Shown one piece after another: positions 36,707 to 45,880 of a DNA stretch of 64,000 bases. The DNA is taken from assembly GCF_018279705.1 (NCBI RefSeq), contig NZ_CP036498.1, forward strand, positions 3,551,001 through 3,615,000. Direction: 5' to 3'. The DNA is from Tardiphaga alba (lineage in GTDB: Bacteria; Pseudomonadota; Alphaproteobacteria; Rhizobiales; Xanthobacteraceae). The notes under the pieces were generated by a model. The model was not told where the DNA came from and did no database searches. It saw nothing but the letters and a program-made list of their open reading frames with translations. The position numbers and the translations under genes are program-made. Position 1 is the stretch's first letter. Every line of letters begins with the position of its first letter.

Positions 36707-37609
36707 ATGGGTGAGTTCGTGGGCGTGCTCGCTGCCGCGCTGTCGAGCGCGCTTGGCGGGGCGTCGATCGGCGTCACCCGTTTCGTGCGCGATACTGTCG
36801 ATCCGCCTGCGATCGGCGCGTTTCGTTTCGGCTTCGGCTTCGCCTTTCTGTTGCCGGTCGCCCTTGCGCAGAAAGCCAAATGGCCGGCACGCGCCGACTG
36901 GGCGGCGGTCGGCGGCCTCGGCCTACTGTTCTTCGCGCTGTTCCCGATCCTGTTCAATGCATCGCTGATTTTTACAACAGCAGCGCGCGGCTCGCTGGCG
37001 CTGTCCACGCTGCCGCTGCTGACCATGGTGGTCGCCGCCTGCCTCGGCGTGGAGCGCCTGACCCCACGCAAGACCACGGGTGTGCTGATCGCCATGACGG
37101 GCGTCGCACTGGCGTTGCTGTCGGGCCTCACATCCGTGCCGCCGGGCGCCTGGCGTGGTGATGCCCTGATGCTCTGCGCCGCAGTCTGCATGGCCTTCTA
37201 CAGCGTATGGTCGCGGCCCTTCATTCGCCGTTCGGGACCACTACAATTCACGACCATGGGAATGGGCGTCGGTGCACTCTGTCTCGTTTGCATATCGGCG
37301 ATACAGGGCAGCTTCGCGCCTGTCGCGCATTTCGGTCTGCCTCAGTGGTCGGCCATGCTTTATCTCGGCCTGTTCGGTAGCGCGCTGACATTCTTTCTGT
37401 GGTCCTACGCGTTGAGCCGAACGACACCGACACGCGTCACGATCTCCATCACCGTCAACCCGATCGCAGCGACCTCGGTGGGGGCCGTGCTTCTGGGCGA
37501 GCCCATCGGCTGGCCTCTGATTGCCGGCATATTGGCCGTGGCCATTGGGATCTGGATCGCGACGACGACAGGGCAGACCCACTCACGCATGTCAGCGCGC
37601 CCAGATTGA
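36707..37609 (+). CDS. EamA/DMT-family transporter
   Basis: A 300-residue, ten-span drug/metabolite transporter with two EamA repeats (about 5-138 and 150-290). Conserved pieces are VLAAALSSALGGASIGVTRF and the repeat GLFGSALTFFLWSYALSRT. It may export amino acids or other metabolites; the substrate is not readable. Start has GAGGGA upstream. Control by the divergent LysR gene is the likely scenario. Confidence 0.92.
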   Translation: MGEFVGVLAAALSSALGGASIGVTRFVRDTVDPPAIGAFRFGFGFAFLLPVALAQKAKWPARADWAAVGGLGLLFFALFPILFNASLIFTTAARGSLALSTLPLLTMVVAACLGVERLTPRKTTGVLIAMTGVALALLSGLTSVPPGAWRGDALMLCAAVCMAFYSVWSRPFIRRSGPLQFTTMGMGVGALCLVCISAIQGSFAPVAHFGLPQWSAMLYLGLFGSALTFFLWSYALSRTTPTRVTISITVNPIAATSVGAVLLGEPIGWPLIAGILAVAIGIWIATTTGQTHSRMSARPD

Positions 37610-37769
37610 GGTGTCGAAACCACGCCGGCCTGAGAGTGCCGTTCCATCATCTGCTGACGATGTCTGCGCGGCCCGATGATGGCAGCTGCGCGATCCGCCA
37701 CTTCTCGGTAATCGGGTGGCTGCGATCTGTTGGCTCCGCCATGGTGACCCCTGCACATCAGGATCCGCC

Positions 37770-39029
37770 ATGACCAACGCCCCGGCCAACCGCTTGCCTC
37801 CCGGTTTCAATCGCCTCGCCTGGTCCAACCTCGCGGCGCAATCGGCCGAACAGATCGCGCTGGCTGCAGTGCCGATCGTGGCGGTGTTGTTGCTCGGCGC
37901 CGGAGAAGGCCAGACGGGCCTGTTGCAGACGGCGCTGACGCTGCCCTTCATCCTGTTCGCCATTCCGGCCGGCCTGCTTGCAGACCGGATGTCGCGACGG
38001 GTGCTGATGGCCGGTGCCGAGGCGCTGCGCGCGGCGGCATTGCTGATCACGCTGGCGCTGATCTGGTGGGGGATGATGACCATGCCGCTGCTGGCCGCGC
38101 TCGGCTTTGTCGCCGTCTGCGGCACCGTGGTCTACAGCGTCGCGGCGCCATCGCTGGTGCCCTTGCTCGTTGCGCCGGCATTCCTGAACGCCGCCAATGC
38201 GCGGATCGAGCTGGCCCGCACGGTGGCCTTCGCCGGCGGCCCCGCGGTCGGCGGCGCGCTGGTAGGGTTTATTGGCGCGGCGCTCGCGTTTGGCGTTGCC
38301 GCGGCGCTTTCCGTTCTCGCCGTGATCTGCCTCGCCGGTCTCCATGAACCCGCACGCGCGCCCGTTCGGCATCGCAAGCCAATGCAGGACATCGCGGAAG
38401 GGCTATCCTTCGTCGCGCGGCATCCGCTGCTGCGACCGGTCTTCACCGTCCAGCTCATCTTCAGTTCGGTCTTGTTCATGACGCTTGCCGTCTTCGTGCC
38501 CTATGCCGTGCGCCATCTTGGCCTGACGGCCACCGGTGTCGGCATCACGCTGGCCATGTATGGCGTCGGCATGATGATCGGCGCGCTGTCGGCGACGCGG
38601 GTGATGAAGCACCTGCCCTTCGGCACGGTGATCGCGCTCGGTCCCGTCACCGGCTTCGTGTCGTCGCTTGTGATGGCGCTCACGATCTGGGTCCCCTCGC
38701 CGGTGCTGGCCGGGCTGGCCTTCTTCCTGCTCGGCGCCGGGCCGATCCTCTGGGTGATCTCCACCGCGACGCTGCGCCAGTCGGTGACGCCGCCGAGCCT
38801 GCTCGGGCGGGTCTCCGCCATCAATATTCTGAGCTATGGCGCGCGGCCGATCGGCACCGGCATCGCGGCGGTGGTCGGCGGGCTCTACCACGCCGAGGCC
38901 TGCCTCTATCTCGCCGTCGCCGGCTTTGCCTGGCAGGCTCTGGTGATTCTGAACTCGCCCGCTGTCGCCTTGACGCGGCAGCCGGACATGGCGGTCGATC
39001 TGCCCGACGCGCTTCCAACGAAAGTCTAA
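37770..39029 (+). CDS. MFS transporter (EntS/MFS_3 type)
   Basis: A 419-residue major facilitator with twelve spans and the loop motif GLLADRMSRRVLM between spans 2 and 3. The sequence fits the MFS_3 subfamily of exporters related to enterobactin exporter EntS, whose members move siderophores or drugs. AGGATCC precedes the ATG. It stands alone, so the cargo is a guess. Confidence 0.9.
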   Translation: MTNAPANRLPPGFNRLAWSNLAAQSAEQIALAAVPIVAVLLLGAGEGQTGLLQTALTLPFILFAIPAGLLADRMSRRVLMAGAEALRAAALLITLALIWWGMMTMPLLAALGFVAVCGTVVYSVAAPSLVPLLVAPAFLNAANARIELARTVAFAGGPAVGGALVGFIGAALAFGVAAALSVLAVICLAGLHEPARAPVRHRKPMQDIAEGLSFVARHPLLRPVFTVQLIFSSVLFMTLAVFVPYAVRHLGLTATGVGITLAMYGVGMMIGALSATRVMKHLPFGTVIALGPVTGFVSSLVMALTIWVPSPVLAGLAFFLLGAGPILWVISTATLRQSVTPPSLLGRVSAINILSYGARPIGTGIAAVVGGLYHAEACLYLAVAGFAWQALVILNSPAVALTRQPDMAVDLPDALPTKV

Positions 39030-39038
39030 TAGCTGTTG

Positions 39039-39057
39039 TGTAGTTCGTCTGTAGTTC
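39039..39057 (+). promoter_or_regulatory. Direct repeats upstream of the TRAP operon
   Basis: TGTAGTTC occurs at 39039-39046 and 39050-39057, 11 bp apart (one helical turn), with a further TGTAGTT at 39102-39108. This spacing suits a two-component response regulator or similar activator site. Confidence 0.4.
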
Positions 39058-39227
39058 AGCCTTCGCTGATGCACTCCCCGCATTGCAGCACGTCTTGTTA
39101 GTGTAGTTATGCCGCGTCCAAGCGTCGCAGCGAGGCGATGTTTCTTGCCAAAGCACCGGGCAAGCCTTTGTCTTGACCGCAATCAACAAGGTCAGTCCGC
39201 AAAGGACGACCACTCGGGGAGAACACG

Positions 39228-40361
39228 ATGACCAACACCAAGGACAGGACTCCGTCCCGCCGCCGCTTTCTGAAGGTCGCGACTGCCGGCGCAGCCGCAA
39301 CTGTTGCGGCACCGGCCCTCGCCCAGAGCACCGGTCCGATCAATATGCGCTGGCAGAGCACCTGGCCGGCCAAGGACATCTTCCACGAATACGCGCAGGA
39401 CTACGCCAAGAAGGTCAATGACATGACCGGCGGCGACCTCAAGATCGAGGTGCTGCCGGCGGGCGCTGTGGTGCCGGCTTTCGGCCTGCTCGATGCGGTG
39501 TCGAAAGGCACGCTCGACGGTGGCCATGGCGTGATGGTCTATCACTACGGCAAGCAGACCGCGCTGGCGCTGTGGGGCTCGGGTCCCGCTTACGCCATGG
39601 ACGCCAACATGCTGCTGGCCTGGCACAAATTCGGCGGTGGCAAGGAGCTGCTGGCCAAGCTCTACGCCTCGATCAATGCGAATGTCGTGTCGCTGCCCTA
39701 CGGGCCGATGCCGACACAGCCGCTGGGCTGGTTCAAGAAGCCGGTGCAGAAGGCCGAAGACCTCAAGGGCGTGAAATTCCGTACCGTCGGCATCTCCATC
39801 GACGTGTTCACCGGCCTCGGCGCTGCGGTGAATGCGCTGCCCGGCGGCGAAATCGTCTCGGCGATGGATCGCGGCCTGCTCGATGCCGCCGAATTCAACA
39901 ATGCCTCGTCGGACCGCATTCTCGGCTTTGCCGACGTCTCCAAGGTCTGCATGCTGCAGAGCTATCACCAGAATGCCGAGCAGTTCGAGATCCTGTTCAA
40001 CAAGACCAAATACGACGCTCTGCCCGAGAAGCTGCGCGCCATCATCGCGGGTGCCGCGGATGCTGCCGGTCAGGAGATGTCGTGGAAGGCCATCGACCGC
40101 TATTCGCAGGACTATGCGGACCTGCAGAGCAAGGACAAGGTGAAGTTCTACAAGACGCCGGACTCGATCCTGCAGAAGCAGCTCGAGGCCTATGACGAGG
40201 TGGTCGCCAAGAAGTCGGCGGAGAACCCGCTATTCAAGGAGATCGTCGAGTCGCAGCTGGCCTTCGCCAAGCGCGCGACGCAGTGGGAGCAGGACACGGT
40301 GGTCAATCGCCGCATGGCCTATAACCACTATTTCGGACCGAACGCGAAGAAGCGGACGTAA
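39228..40361 (+). CDS. TRAP transporter substrate-binding protein (DctP family)
   Basis: A 377-residue periplasmic binding protein with a Tat signal (SRRRFLKVATAGAAA, cleaved about residue 33 after PALAQ). The mature domain has MRWQSTWPAKDIFHEYAQDY and the ligand-binding region KGVKFRTVGISIDVFTG with the conserved Arg. It is of the type linked to mannitol/chloroaromatic or keto-acid uptake. It leads a three-gene TRAP operon, separated from the next gene by a strong hairpin. Ligand unknown. Confidence 0.94.
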   Translation: MTNTKDRTPSRRRFLKVATAGAAATVAAPALAQSTGPINMRWQSTWPAKDIFHEYAQDYAKKVNDMTGGDLKIEVLPAGAVVPAFGLLDAVSKGTLDGGHGVMVYHYGKQTALALWGSGPAYAMDANMLLAWHKFGGGKELLAKLYASINANVVSLPYGPMPTQPLGWFKKPVQKAEDLKGVKFRTVGISIDVFTGLGAAVNALPGGEIVSAMDRGLLDAAEFNNASSDRILGFADVSKVCMLQSYHQNAEQFEILFNKTKYDALPEKLRAIIAGAADAAGQEMSWKAIDRYSQDYADLQSKDKVKFYKTPDSILQKQLEAYDEVVAKKSAENPLFKEIVESQLAFAKRATQWEQDTVVNRRMAYNHYFGPNAKKRT

Positions 40362-40383
40362 GGCCAGCAGGCCAACCGATATC

Positions 40384-40414
40384 GCATCATCCGGGACCAC
40401 CTCCCGGATGATGC
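40384..40414 (+). other. Strong hairpin between TRAP binding-protein and small-subunit genes
   Basis: A perfect 13-bp stem GCATCATCCGGGA / TCCCGGATGATGC with loop CCACC. It has no T tail. Such hairpins in binding-protein operons commonly protect the upstream mRNA, giving more binding protein than permease (known principle, not tested here). Confidence 0.8.
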
Positions 40415-40472
40415 TTCGCTATTGCCGATCGCATTTCGCCTGCCCTTGCTCTTCCAGATTGGCCTCCATGCA

Positions 40473-41141
40473 ATGACTGCCGAGCGTTTCCTGCACTCCA
40501 TCGACGGTATCAGTACATTCGCCGGCAAGGCTGCGGCCTGGCTTATTCTGGGACTGATGGGCCTCGTCTGCGCCGAAGTGTTCAAGCGCTATATGCTGAA
40601 CATGCCGACGGCATGGATCTTCGACGCCTCCAACATGCTCTATGGCACGCTGTTCATGCTGTGCGGTGCCTATACGCTGGCGCAGAACGGACATGTGCGC
40701 GGCGACTTCCTGTATTCGTCGATGAAGCCGCGCACGCAGGCGTCGCTCGACCTCGTGCTTTACATCGTGTTCTTCCTGCCGGGCATCGCCGCCCTCGTCT
40801 ATGCCGGCTGGGACTATGCCGGCGACAGCTGGCGCATCCGCGAACATTCAAATGTTACGGCCAATGGCCCGCCGGTCTATCACTTCAAGGCGATGATCCC
40901 ATTGGCAGGCGCGTTGCTGCTGCTGCAGGGCATCGCCGAAATCGCGCGCGCCGCGATCTGCCTCAAGACCGGTGTGTGGCCGAGCCGGCTCAAGGACGTC
41001 TCCGAGATCGACGTGGTGGAGGAGCAGCTCGCGCTATCCGAACATGTCGATGAAGAAACCCGCCGCAATGCAATCGCGCATGCGCAGGATATCGAGGAAG
41101 CAGCGCGCCAGCGCGGCATGGGTGGGGAGACCCACAAATGA
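40473..41141 (+). CDS. TRAP transporter small permease (DctQ family)
   Basis: A 222-residue membrane protein with four spans in the DctQ arrangement: AAAWLILGLMGLVCAEVFKRY (with the conserved basic end), NMLYGTLFMLCGAYTLAQNG, LVLYIVFFLPGIAALVYAGW and MIPLAGALLLLQGIAEIARA. A charged cytosolic tail of about 50 residues follows. I used the ATG at 40473; a TTG at 40422 is possible. It overlaps the large subunit by 4 bp. Confidence 0.92.
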   Translation: MTAERFLHSIDGISTFAGKAAAWLILGLMGLVCAEVFKRYMLNMPTAWIFDASNMLYGTLFMLCGAYTLAQNGHVRGDFLYSSMKPRTQASLDLVLYIVFFLPGIAALVYAGWDYAGDSWRIREHSNVTANGPPVYHFKAMIPLAGALLLLQGIAEIARAAICLKTGVWPSRLKDVSEIDVVEEQLALSEHVDEETRRNAIAHAQDIEEAARQRGMGGETHK

Positions 41142-42994
41142 GCGATCCCGCCCTCGGCCTCCTGATGCTCGGCCTCATCGTCGTCGTGATCATGCTGGGC
41201 TTCCCCACGGCGTTCACGCTGATGGGCCTCGGCATGTTCTTCGGCTTCTTCGCCTATTACCGCGCCGGCGAGTCCTGGGCCGACAACCACATCTTCGACC
41301 TGATGGTCCAGCGCACCTATGGCGCCATGACCAATGACGTCCTGATCTCCATCCCGCTCTTCGTGCTGATGGGCTATGTGATGGAGCGCGGCGCACTGGT
41401 CGATAAGATGTTCTATTCGATCCAGCTGGCGTTCCGCCGCGTGCCGGCATCATTGGCCGTGGCGACGCTGATCGTCTGCACCTTCTGGGGCATCGCCTCC
41501 GGTCTCGTCGGCGCCGTCGTCGTGCTGATGGGCGTCATCGCCTTCAATCCGATGCTCAAGGCCGGCTATGACGTGAAGCTCGCCTCGGGCGTCATCACCG
41601 CCGGCGGCACGCTCGGCATCCTGATCCCGCCCTCGGTGATGATCATCGTTTATGCCGCTGTGGCCGGGCAGTCCGTGGTGAAGCTCTATGCCGCTGCGAT
41701 GTTCCCCGGCTTCTTCCTGGCTTTCCTCTATCTCGTCTACATCATCGGCTGGGCGCTGCTGAATCCGAAGATCGCGCCGAAGCTGCCGGAGAGCGAAACG
41801 CGCGTGCCGGTGCGGCCGTGGATTTCAGACCTGCAGCAGGCCTATTCCCACAAGATGCTGCCGGCTCTGCTGACGGCGACAGTGGCTCCGGCGCGCGCCA
41901 TGGCGCTGACCATGGACGGTGCACGGATCAGCTATGGCACGATCCTGAAGAATCTCGGCTTTGCGCTGGTGCCGCTGATCCTCGCGCTGTCCACCCTGTG
42001 GGCGGCGTGGTGGTACGTGGTCATCCATCCACAGCCGGACGCCCCTGCACCCGCTGCCATCACCGAACGCGTGCAGACGGGTGATGCCGGCAAGACCGAG
42101 CCCGTCGAGGAGAAACTGGAAGAGTTGGGCTCATCGCAATCGGGGTCGTCGCAGGAGAGCGAGCCGGAACAGCTGCAGCAAATGGGCAATGCCGAGCTAC
42201 AGACCAGCACCGCGCCTGCCTATGTCGGCCCATCCCCGGAGTTCTACACGTATTTCGCCTTCACCGCGGCCATCATCGCGCTGATGCTGTTCTATTACTA
42301 CTGGACCATGGGCGCCGAACAATTCGAGGTGTTGCGGCTGCTGACATCCTCGGTGATGCCGCTCGGCATCCTCACTGCCGTGGTGCTGGCGGTCATCTTG
42401 CTCGGCATCACCACGGCGACGGAGTCCGCCGCGGTCGGTGCTGCCGGCGCCTTCCTGCTCGCCTTCCAGGCGCGCACGCTGGACTGGAAGCGCACCAAGG
42501 AAGCCGTGTTCCTCACGGCCAAGACCACCAGCATGGTGTGCTGGCTGTTCGTGGGATCGGCGCTGTTCTCAGCGGTGTTCGCCATTCTCGGCGGCCAGGC
42601 CCTGCTGGAAAGCTGGGTGCTGTCGCTGAATCTCACGCCGCTGCAATTCATGATCCTGTCGCAGGCGATCATCTTCATCCTCGGCTGGCCACTGGAATGG
42701 ACCGAGATCATCGTGATCTTCGTGCCGATCTTCCTGCCGATGCTGAAACATTTCGGCATCGACCCGATCCTGTGGGGCGTGCTGGTGTTCGTGAACCTGC
42801 AGGCGGCATTCCTGTCGCCGCCGGTGGCGATGTCCGCCTTCTACCTAAAAGGCGTCGCGCCGAAGCATGTCACGCTGAACCAGATCTTCGCCGGCATGAT
42901 GCCCTATATGGCCATCGTCATCATCTGCATGGTGCTGATGTATATCTGGCCCGGCCTGACGCTCTGGCTGCCGAATTACCTCTACGGGAACTGA
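41138..42994 (+). CDS. TRAP transporter large permease (DctM family) with a long central insert
   Basis: A 618-residue permease, about 190 longer than usual DctM. The first half (1-215) includes GLIVVVIMLGFPTAFTLMG, SIPLFVLMGYVMERGALVDK and the signature AGGTLGILIPPSVMIIVYA. The extra central part (about 220-400) contains two more spans flanking a Glu/Gln/Ser-rich soluble stretch. The second half (about 400-618) has ILLGITTATESAAVGAAGAF and PPVAMSAFYLKGVAPKH. It is coupled by ATGA to the small subunit. Confidence 0.93.
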   Translation: MSDPALGLLMLGLIVVVIMLGFPTAFTLMGLGMFFGFFAYYRAGESWADNHIFDLMVQRTYGAMTNDVLISIPLFVLMGYVMERGALVDKMFYSIQLAFRRVPASLAVATLIVCTFWGIASGLVGAVVVLMGVIAFNPMLKAGYDVKLASGVITAGGTLGILIPPSVMIIVYAAVAGQSVVKLYAAAMFPGFFLAFLYLVYIIGWALLNPKIAPKLPESETRVPVRPWISDLQQAYSHKMLPALLTATVAPARAMALTMDGARISYGTILKNLGFALVPLILALSTLWAAWWYVVIHPQPDAPAPAAITERVQTGDAGKTEPVEEKLEELGSSQSGSSQESEPEQLQQMGNAELQTSTAPAYVGPSPEFYTYFAFTAAIIALMLFYYYWTMGAEQFEVLRLLTSSVMPLGILTAVVLAVILLGITTATESAAVGAAGAFLLAFQARTLDWKRTKEAVFLTAKTTSMVCWLFVGSALFSAVFAILGGQALLESWVLSLNLTPLQFMILSQAIIFILGWPLEWTEIIVIFVPIFLPMLKHFGIDPILWGVLVFVNLQAAFLSPPVAMSAFYLKGVAPKHVTLNQIFAGMMPYMAIVIICMVLMYIWPGLTLWLPNYLYGN

Positions 42995-43006
42995 CACGCA
43001 AAGCCG

Positions 43007-43111
43007 GTAGGATGGGTAGAGCGCAGGCGCGATAGCGCCGGAGCGAAACCCATCACTCCGTCGATGCGGCGGGCTCTGCCGATGGGTTTCGCTTCGCTCT
43101 ACCCATCCTAC
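43007..43111. repeat. REPIN-like element, family C
   Basis: A 105-bp element, GTAGGATGGGTAGAGCGC to CTCTACCCATCCTAC, with REP hairpins GATGGGT...ACCCATC at the outer ends. It begins 12 bp after the TRAP large-subunit stop. One copy in the window. Confidence 0.88.
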
Positions 43112-43183
43112 GCGCCTGCGCTCTCGCCATTTCACCGAGCACCAATCCGACTGAGCCGGCATCCCCTTTGCAGGCCGAGTTAT

Positions 43184-43197
43184 ATGATGTACATCAT
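43184..43197. promoter_or_regulatory. Perfect 14-bp palindrome before the Bcr-type exporter
   Basis: ATGATGTACATCAT, ending 22 bp before the start codon of the MFS gene. Position and symmetry suit a dimeric repressor (TetR or GntR type). No regulator is adjacent. Confidence 0.55.
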
Positions 43198-43219
43198 TCA
43201 AAAGAATGAGGACCATCAT

Positions 43220-44443
43220 ATGACCGACCAGGCGATCGCGGCCCCGGCCGACACCCCGACACAGCAGGCTGGCGCCACCGCGGGTCAGATCGCGGTGCTC
43301 GCCGCACTGGCGTCAGTCGGCACGCTGGCCACCAATATCCTGCTGCCCTCACTGCCGCAGATGGCTGCCACCCTGCAGGTGACCACACCGGCCGTCACGG
43401 CGTCGATCACCATCTTCCTTGTGGTCTTTGCACTGGGCCAACTGGTGGTCGGGCCGATCTCGGACCGCTATGGCCGCCGCCTTCCCGTGCTGGCCGGCTT
43501 CGCCGTCTTCATCGCCGGCAGCGTCTGGTGCGGGCTGGCGACCGACCTGCCCGCGCTCCTGGTTGGCCGCGCCATTCAGGCGGCGGGCGCCTGCGCGACC
43601 TCGGTCCTGTCCCGCGCTATAGCACGCGACATGTTCAGCGGCGCCGCATTGGCTCGCGTGCTCACCATCGTGATGATCGCCCAGGCGGCAGCGCCGGGCT
43701 TCTCGCCGCTGCTCGGCGGCGGGCTCGACCACGTCTTCGGCTGGCGATCGGAATTCGTCTTTGTGGGCATCTTCGCGCTGGTCTCGGCGATCGCCTTCGC
43801 GGTCGTGCTCGGCGAGACGCATCATGCCACGCGCATCCCGCTCAATCCCATCGCCATCGGCACCACCTATGGCAAGCTCTCCACCAACCGGCATTTCCTG
43901 ATTCCGGCTGTCACCGTCAGCTTGATCATGGGCGGGTTGTTCTCGCTGTTCTCCGCTGCGCCACGCGTGCTGATCGAGGGCTATGGCTTCACGCCCATCG
44001 CGCTCGGGCTGTTTTTCGCCGGCACGGTGATGGTGGTGTTCGGCTCGGGCATGCTGGCGGCGCGCCTGGCTCCGCGCGTCGGGCTGGAGCGCGCGATCCG
44101 TTACGGATTGCTCATTGCATTTGTCGGCGGCGTCGCCCTTCTTGCGGCGGCCGTGCTGCACGCCAATGTCGCGACCTTTATCGCAGCGACCTGCATCTTC
44201 CTGCTCGGCATGGGCGTGGTGAATCCGCTCGGCACCGCGCAGACCCTGTCGCCGTTCGGGACCCATGCCGGCGCGGCCTCCGCGCTACTCGGCTTCTGGC
44301 AGATGACGGGCGCCGCGATCGGCGTGTTTCTGGTCGCGACCATCGTGCCGGACGCCCTGCTGGCGCTGGGGATCGTCCTGACCGGCGGCTGCCTGCTCGC
44401 GGTCCTGCTCTATGCGATGCGCGCGCCTGTGCCGGCGCCCTGA
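43220..44443 (+). CDS. MFS exporter, Bcr/CflA drug-resistance type
   Basis: A 407-residue twelve-span exporter. Landmarks are LPSLPQMAATLQVTTPAVTA, the loop motif GPISDRYGRRLPVLAG and SVLSRAIARDMFSGA, the latter conserved in the Bcr/CflA drug exporters (bicyclomycin, chloramphenicol). The ATG is preceded by GAGGA. A perfect palindrome upstream suggests repressor control. Its stop codon abuts, base to base, the stop of the convergent cyclase. Confidence 0.92.
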   Translation: MTDQAIAAPADTPTQQAGATAGQIAVLAALASVGTLATNILLPSLPQMAATLQVTTPAVTASITIFLVVFALGQLVVGPISDRYGRRLPVLAGFAVFIAGSVWCGLATDLPALLVGRAIQAAGACATSVLSRAIARDMFSGAALARVLTIVMIAQAAAPGFSPLLGGGLDHVFGWRSEFVFVGIFALVSAIAFAVVLGETHHATRIPLNPIAIGTTYGKLSTNRHFLIPAVTVSLIMGGLFSLFSAAPRVLIEGYGFTPIALGLFFAGTVMVVFGSGMLAARLAPRVGLERAIRYGLLIAFVGGVALLAAAVLHANVATFIAATCIFLLGMGVVNPLGTAQTLSPFGTHAGAASALLGFWQMTGAAIGVFLVATIVPDALLALGIVLTGGCLLAVLLYAMRAPVPAP

Positions 44444-45712
44444 TCAGCGTGCGAGATAGCGCTCATAACCGCCCCGCACGACCTCATCGCTGCCGATCTC
44501 GGGATCAAGCGTGTAGAGATCCTGCGCCCGGCCGATGCCGCGCAATGCATAACGTCCGGTGGAGACCAGATATTTGCGGCCGGCGCTGTCGAGCCCGGTC
44601 TGGAATGCGGTCGATGTCAGCAGTGGCCGATCCACCGACGAGCACATGGAGGCGATGCGGCTCACTTCATTGACCGAAGGGCCGACCACCGTGAAATCCA
44701 GCCGCTCGTCGCTGCCGATATTGCCGTAAAACACCTCGCCCTCATGCAGCCCCACATAGGCGGTGGTGACCGGGCGACCGGCAGCCTGGCGCTTGGCATT
44801 CAGCGCGGCGATGTTCTTGCGGAACTGATGCTCGGCGCGCAGCGCGTTGCGCTTCGCCTTCACCATGTCGTCGGCGGTGAACATCGCGAGAATGCCATCG
44901 CCGATCAGCTTCAGCACATCGCCGCCGCATTCGTGAATCGCATCGATGGACGCTTCGGCATAGTCGTTCAGGAACGGGATGATCTCGTCGGGACCGATCG
45001 CCTCACCGATCCCCGTCGAATTGCGAAGGTCGGAGAACCACAGCACCGCCGTGATGCGCTCGGTGACGCCGCGGGTAATCTTGCCGCGCAACACCTGTTC
45101 GGCGGCATCGCGGCCGAGATAGACACGGCCGAGGGTGCGCGCGATTTCCATCTGCGCCGCAGACTTCAGCGCAAGGCCGAGCAACGGGACGAGTTCACGG
45201 AGCGCTGCCATCTGATCTTCGTCGAAGCCGGCCTCATGGCGGGTCGTCCAGTGCGAATAGACGCAGTCCATGTTTCCCATGGAGCCCTGTTCGCCGAACC
45301 GGTGCACGAAGACCGCGCCATGCCGGTGGCCACCGTCGCGCAGGTTCTGGATCATGTTGAACCGTTCGCCAACCGCGGGATCGAACAAATCGAGCCGCAT
45401 CTCGTCATAGCCCTCTTCCAGCATGTGGAAGAACACCGAACGACGCCACGCCTCGGCCGCATCGCCGGTCGCCGTGGAGCCGTATTCGAACATCTCGCTC
45501 TCGTTGGTCTGCCTGTCGCTCCAGCGAAAGCCGCGCCCCTCGAACAGCGGATGCAGCGTGTCGAGAAAGACCTGCCCGCGCGACAGTTCGATCCCCATGG
45601 CAAGGCAGCGTTCGCAGAAGCCGCGGATCAGGTCGCTTTCCGGCGAGCCGGTCAGGCCCTGGCCGGTGAGCCAGTTCATCAGGTCAATACGGGGGGCTGT
45701 GTCCATGGCCAT
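44444..45712 (-). CDS. Class III adenylate/guanylate cyclase with N-terminal sensor-like region
   Basis: A 422-residue protein. The C-terminal cyclase domain (about 215-400) has both metal Asp residues, D228 (WFSDLRNST) and D272 (LIGDGILAMF), with the ATP-type Lys268, and ends in VVGPSVNEVSRI. The first about 210 residues have no recognised domain but include two His/Asp-rich segments (GGHRHGAVFVHRFG) and may sense a ligand. cAMP is inferred from Lys268. No adjacent cAMP target is evident. Confidence 0.9.
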   Translation of the reverse strand: MAMDTAPRIDLMNWLTGQGLTGSPESDLIRGFCERCLAMGIELSRGQVFLDTLHPLFEGRGFRWSDRQTNESEMFEYGSTATGDAAEAWRRSVFFHMLEEGYDEMRLDLFDPAVGERFNMIQNLRDGGHRHGAVFVHRFGEQGSMGNMDCVYSHWTTRHEAGFDEDQMAALRELVPLLGLALKSAAQMEIARTLGRVYLGRDAAEQVLRGKITRGVTERITAVLWFSDLRNSTGIGEAIGPDEIIPFLNDYAEASIDAIHECGGDVLKLIGDGILAMFTADDMVKAKRNALRAEHQFRKNIAALNAKRQAAGRPVTTAYVGLHEGEVFYGNIGSDERLDFTVVGPSVNEVSRIASMCSSVDRPLLTSTAFQTGLDSAGRKYLVSTGRYALRGIGRAQDLYTLDPEIGSDEVVRGGYERYLAR

Positions 45713-45880
45713 GTTCTACTCCGTCACGACCGCTTACGCGAAGCAAACTTCGCTTGATCTGCCGATCGTCCACGCCTTCGCCTTGCGCGAAAAAACATGA
45801 ATTTCCCGGCGCTTGCCGCAACGCACGGCCTTCGGCCGCGTCAGCGGGCGAAGCCCGGGCGTGACAGCACTATCCCGCCA

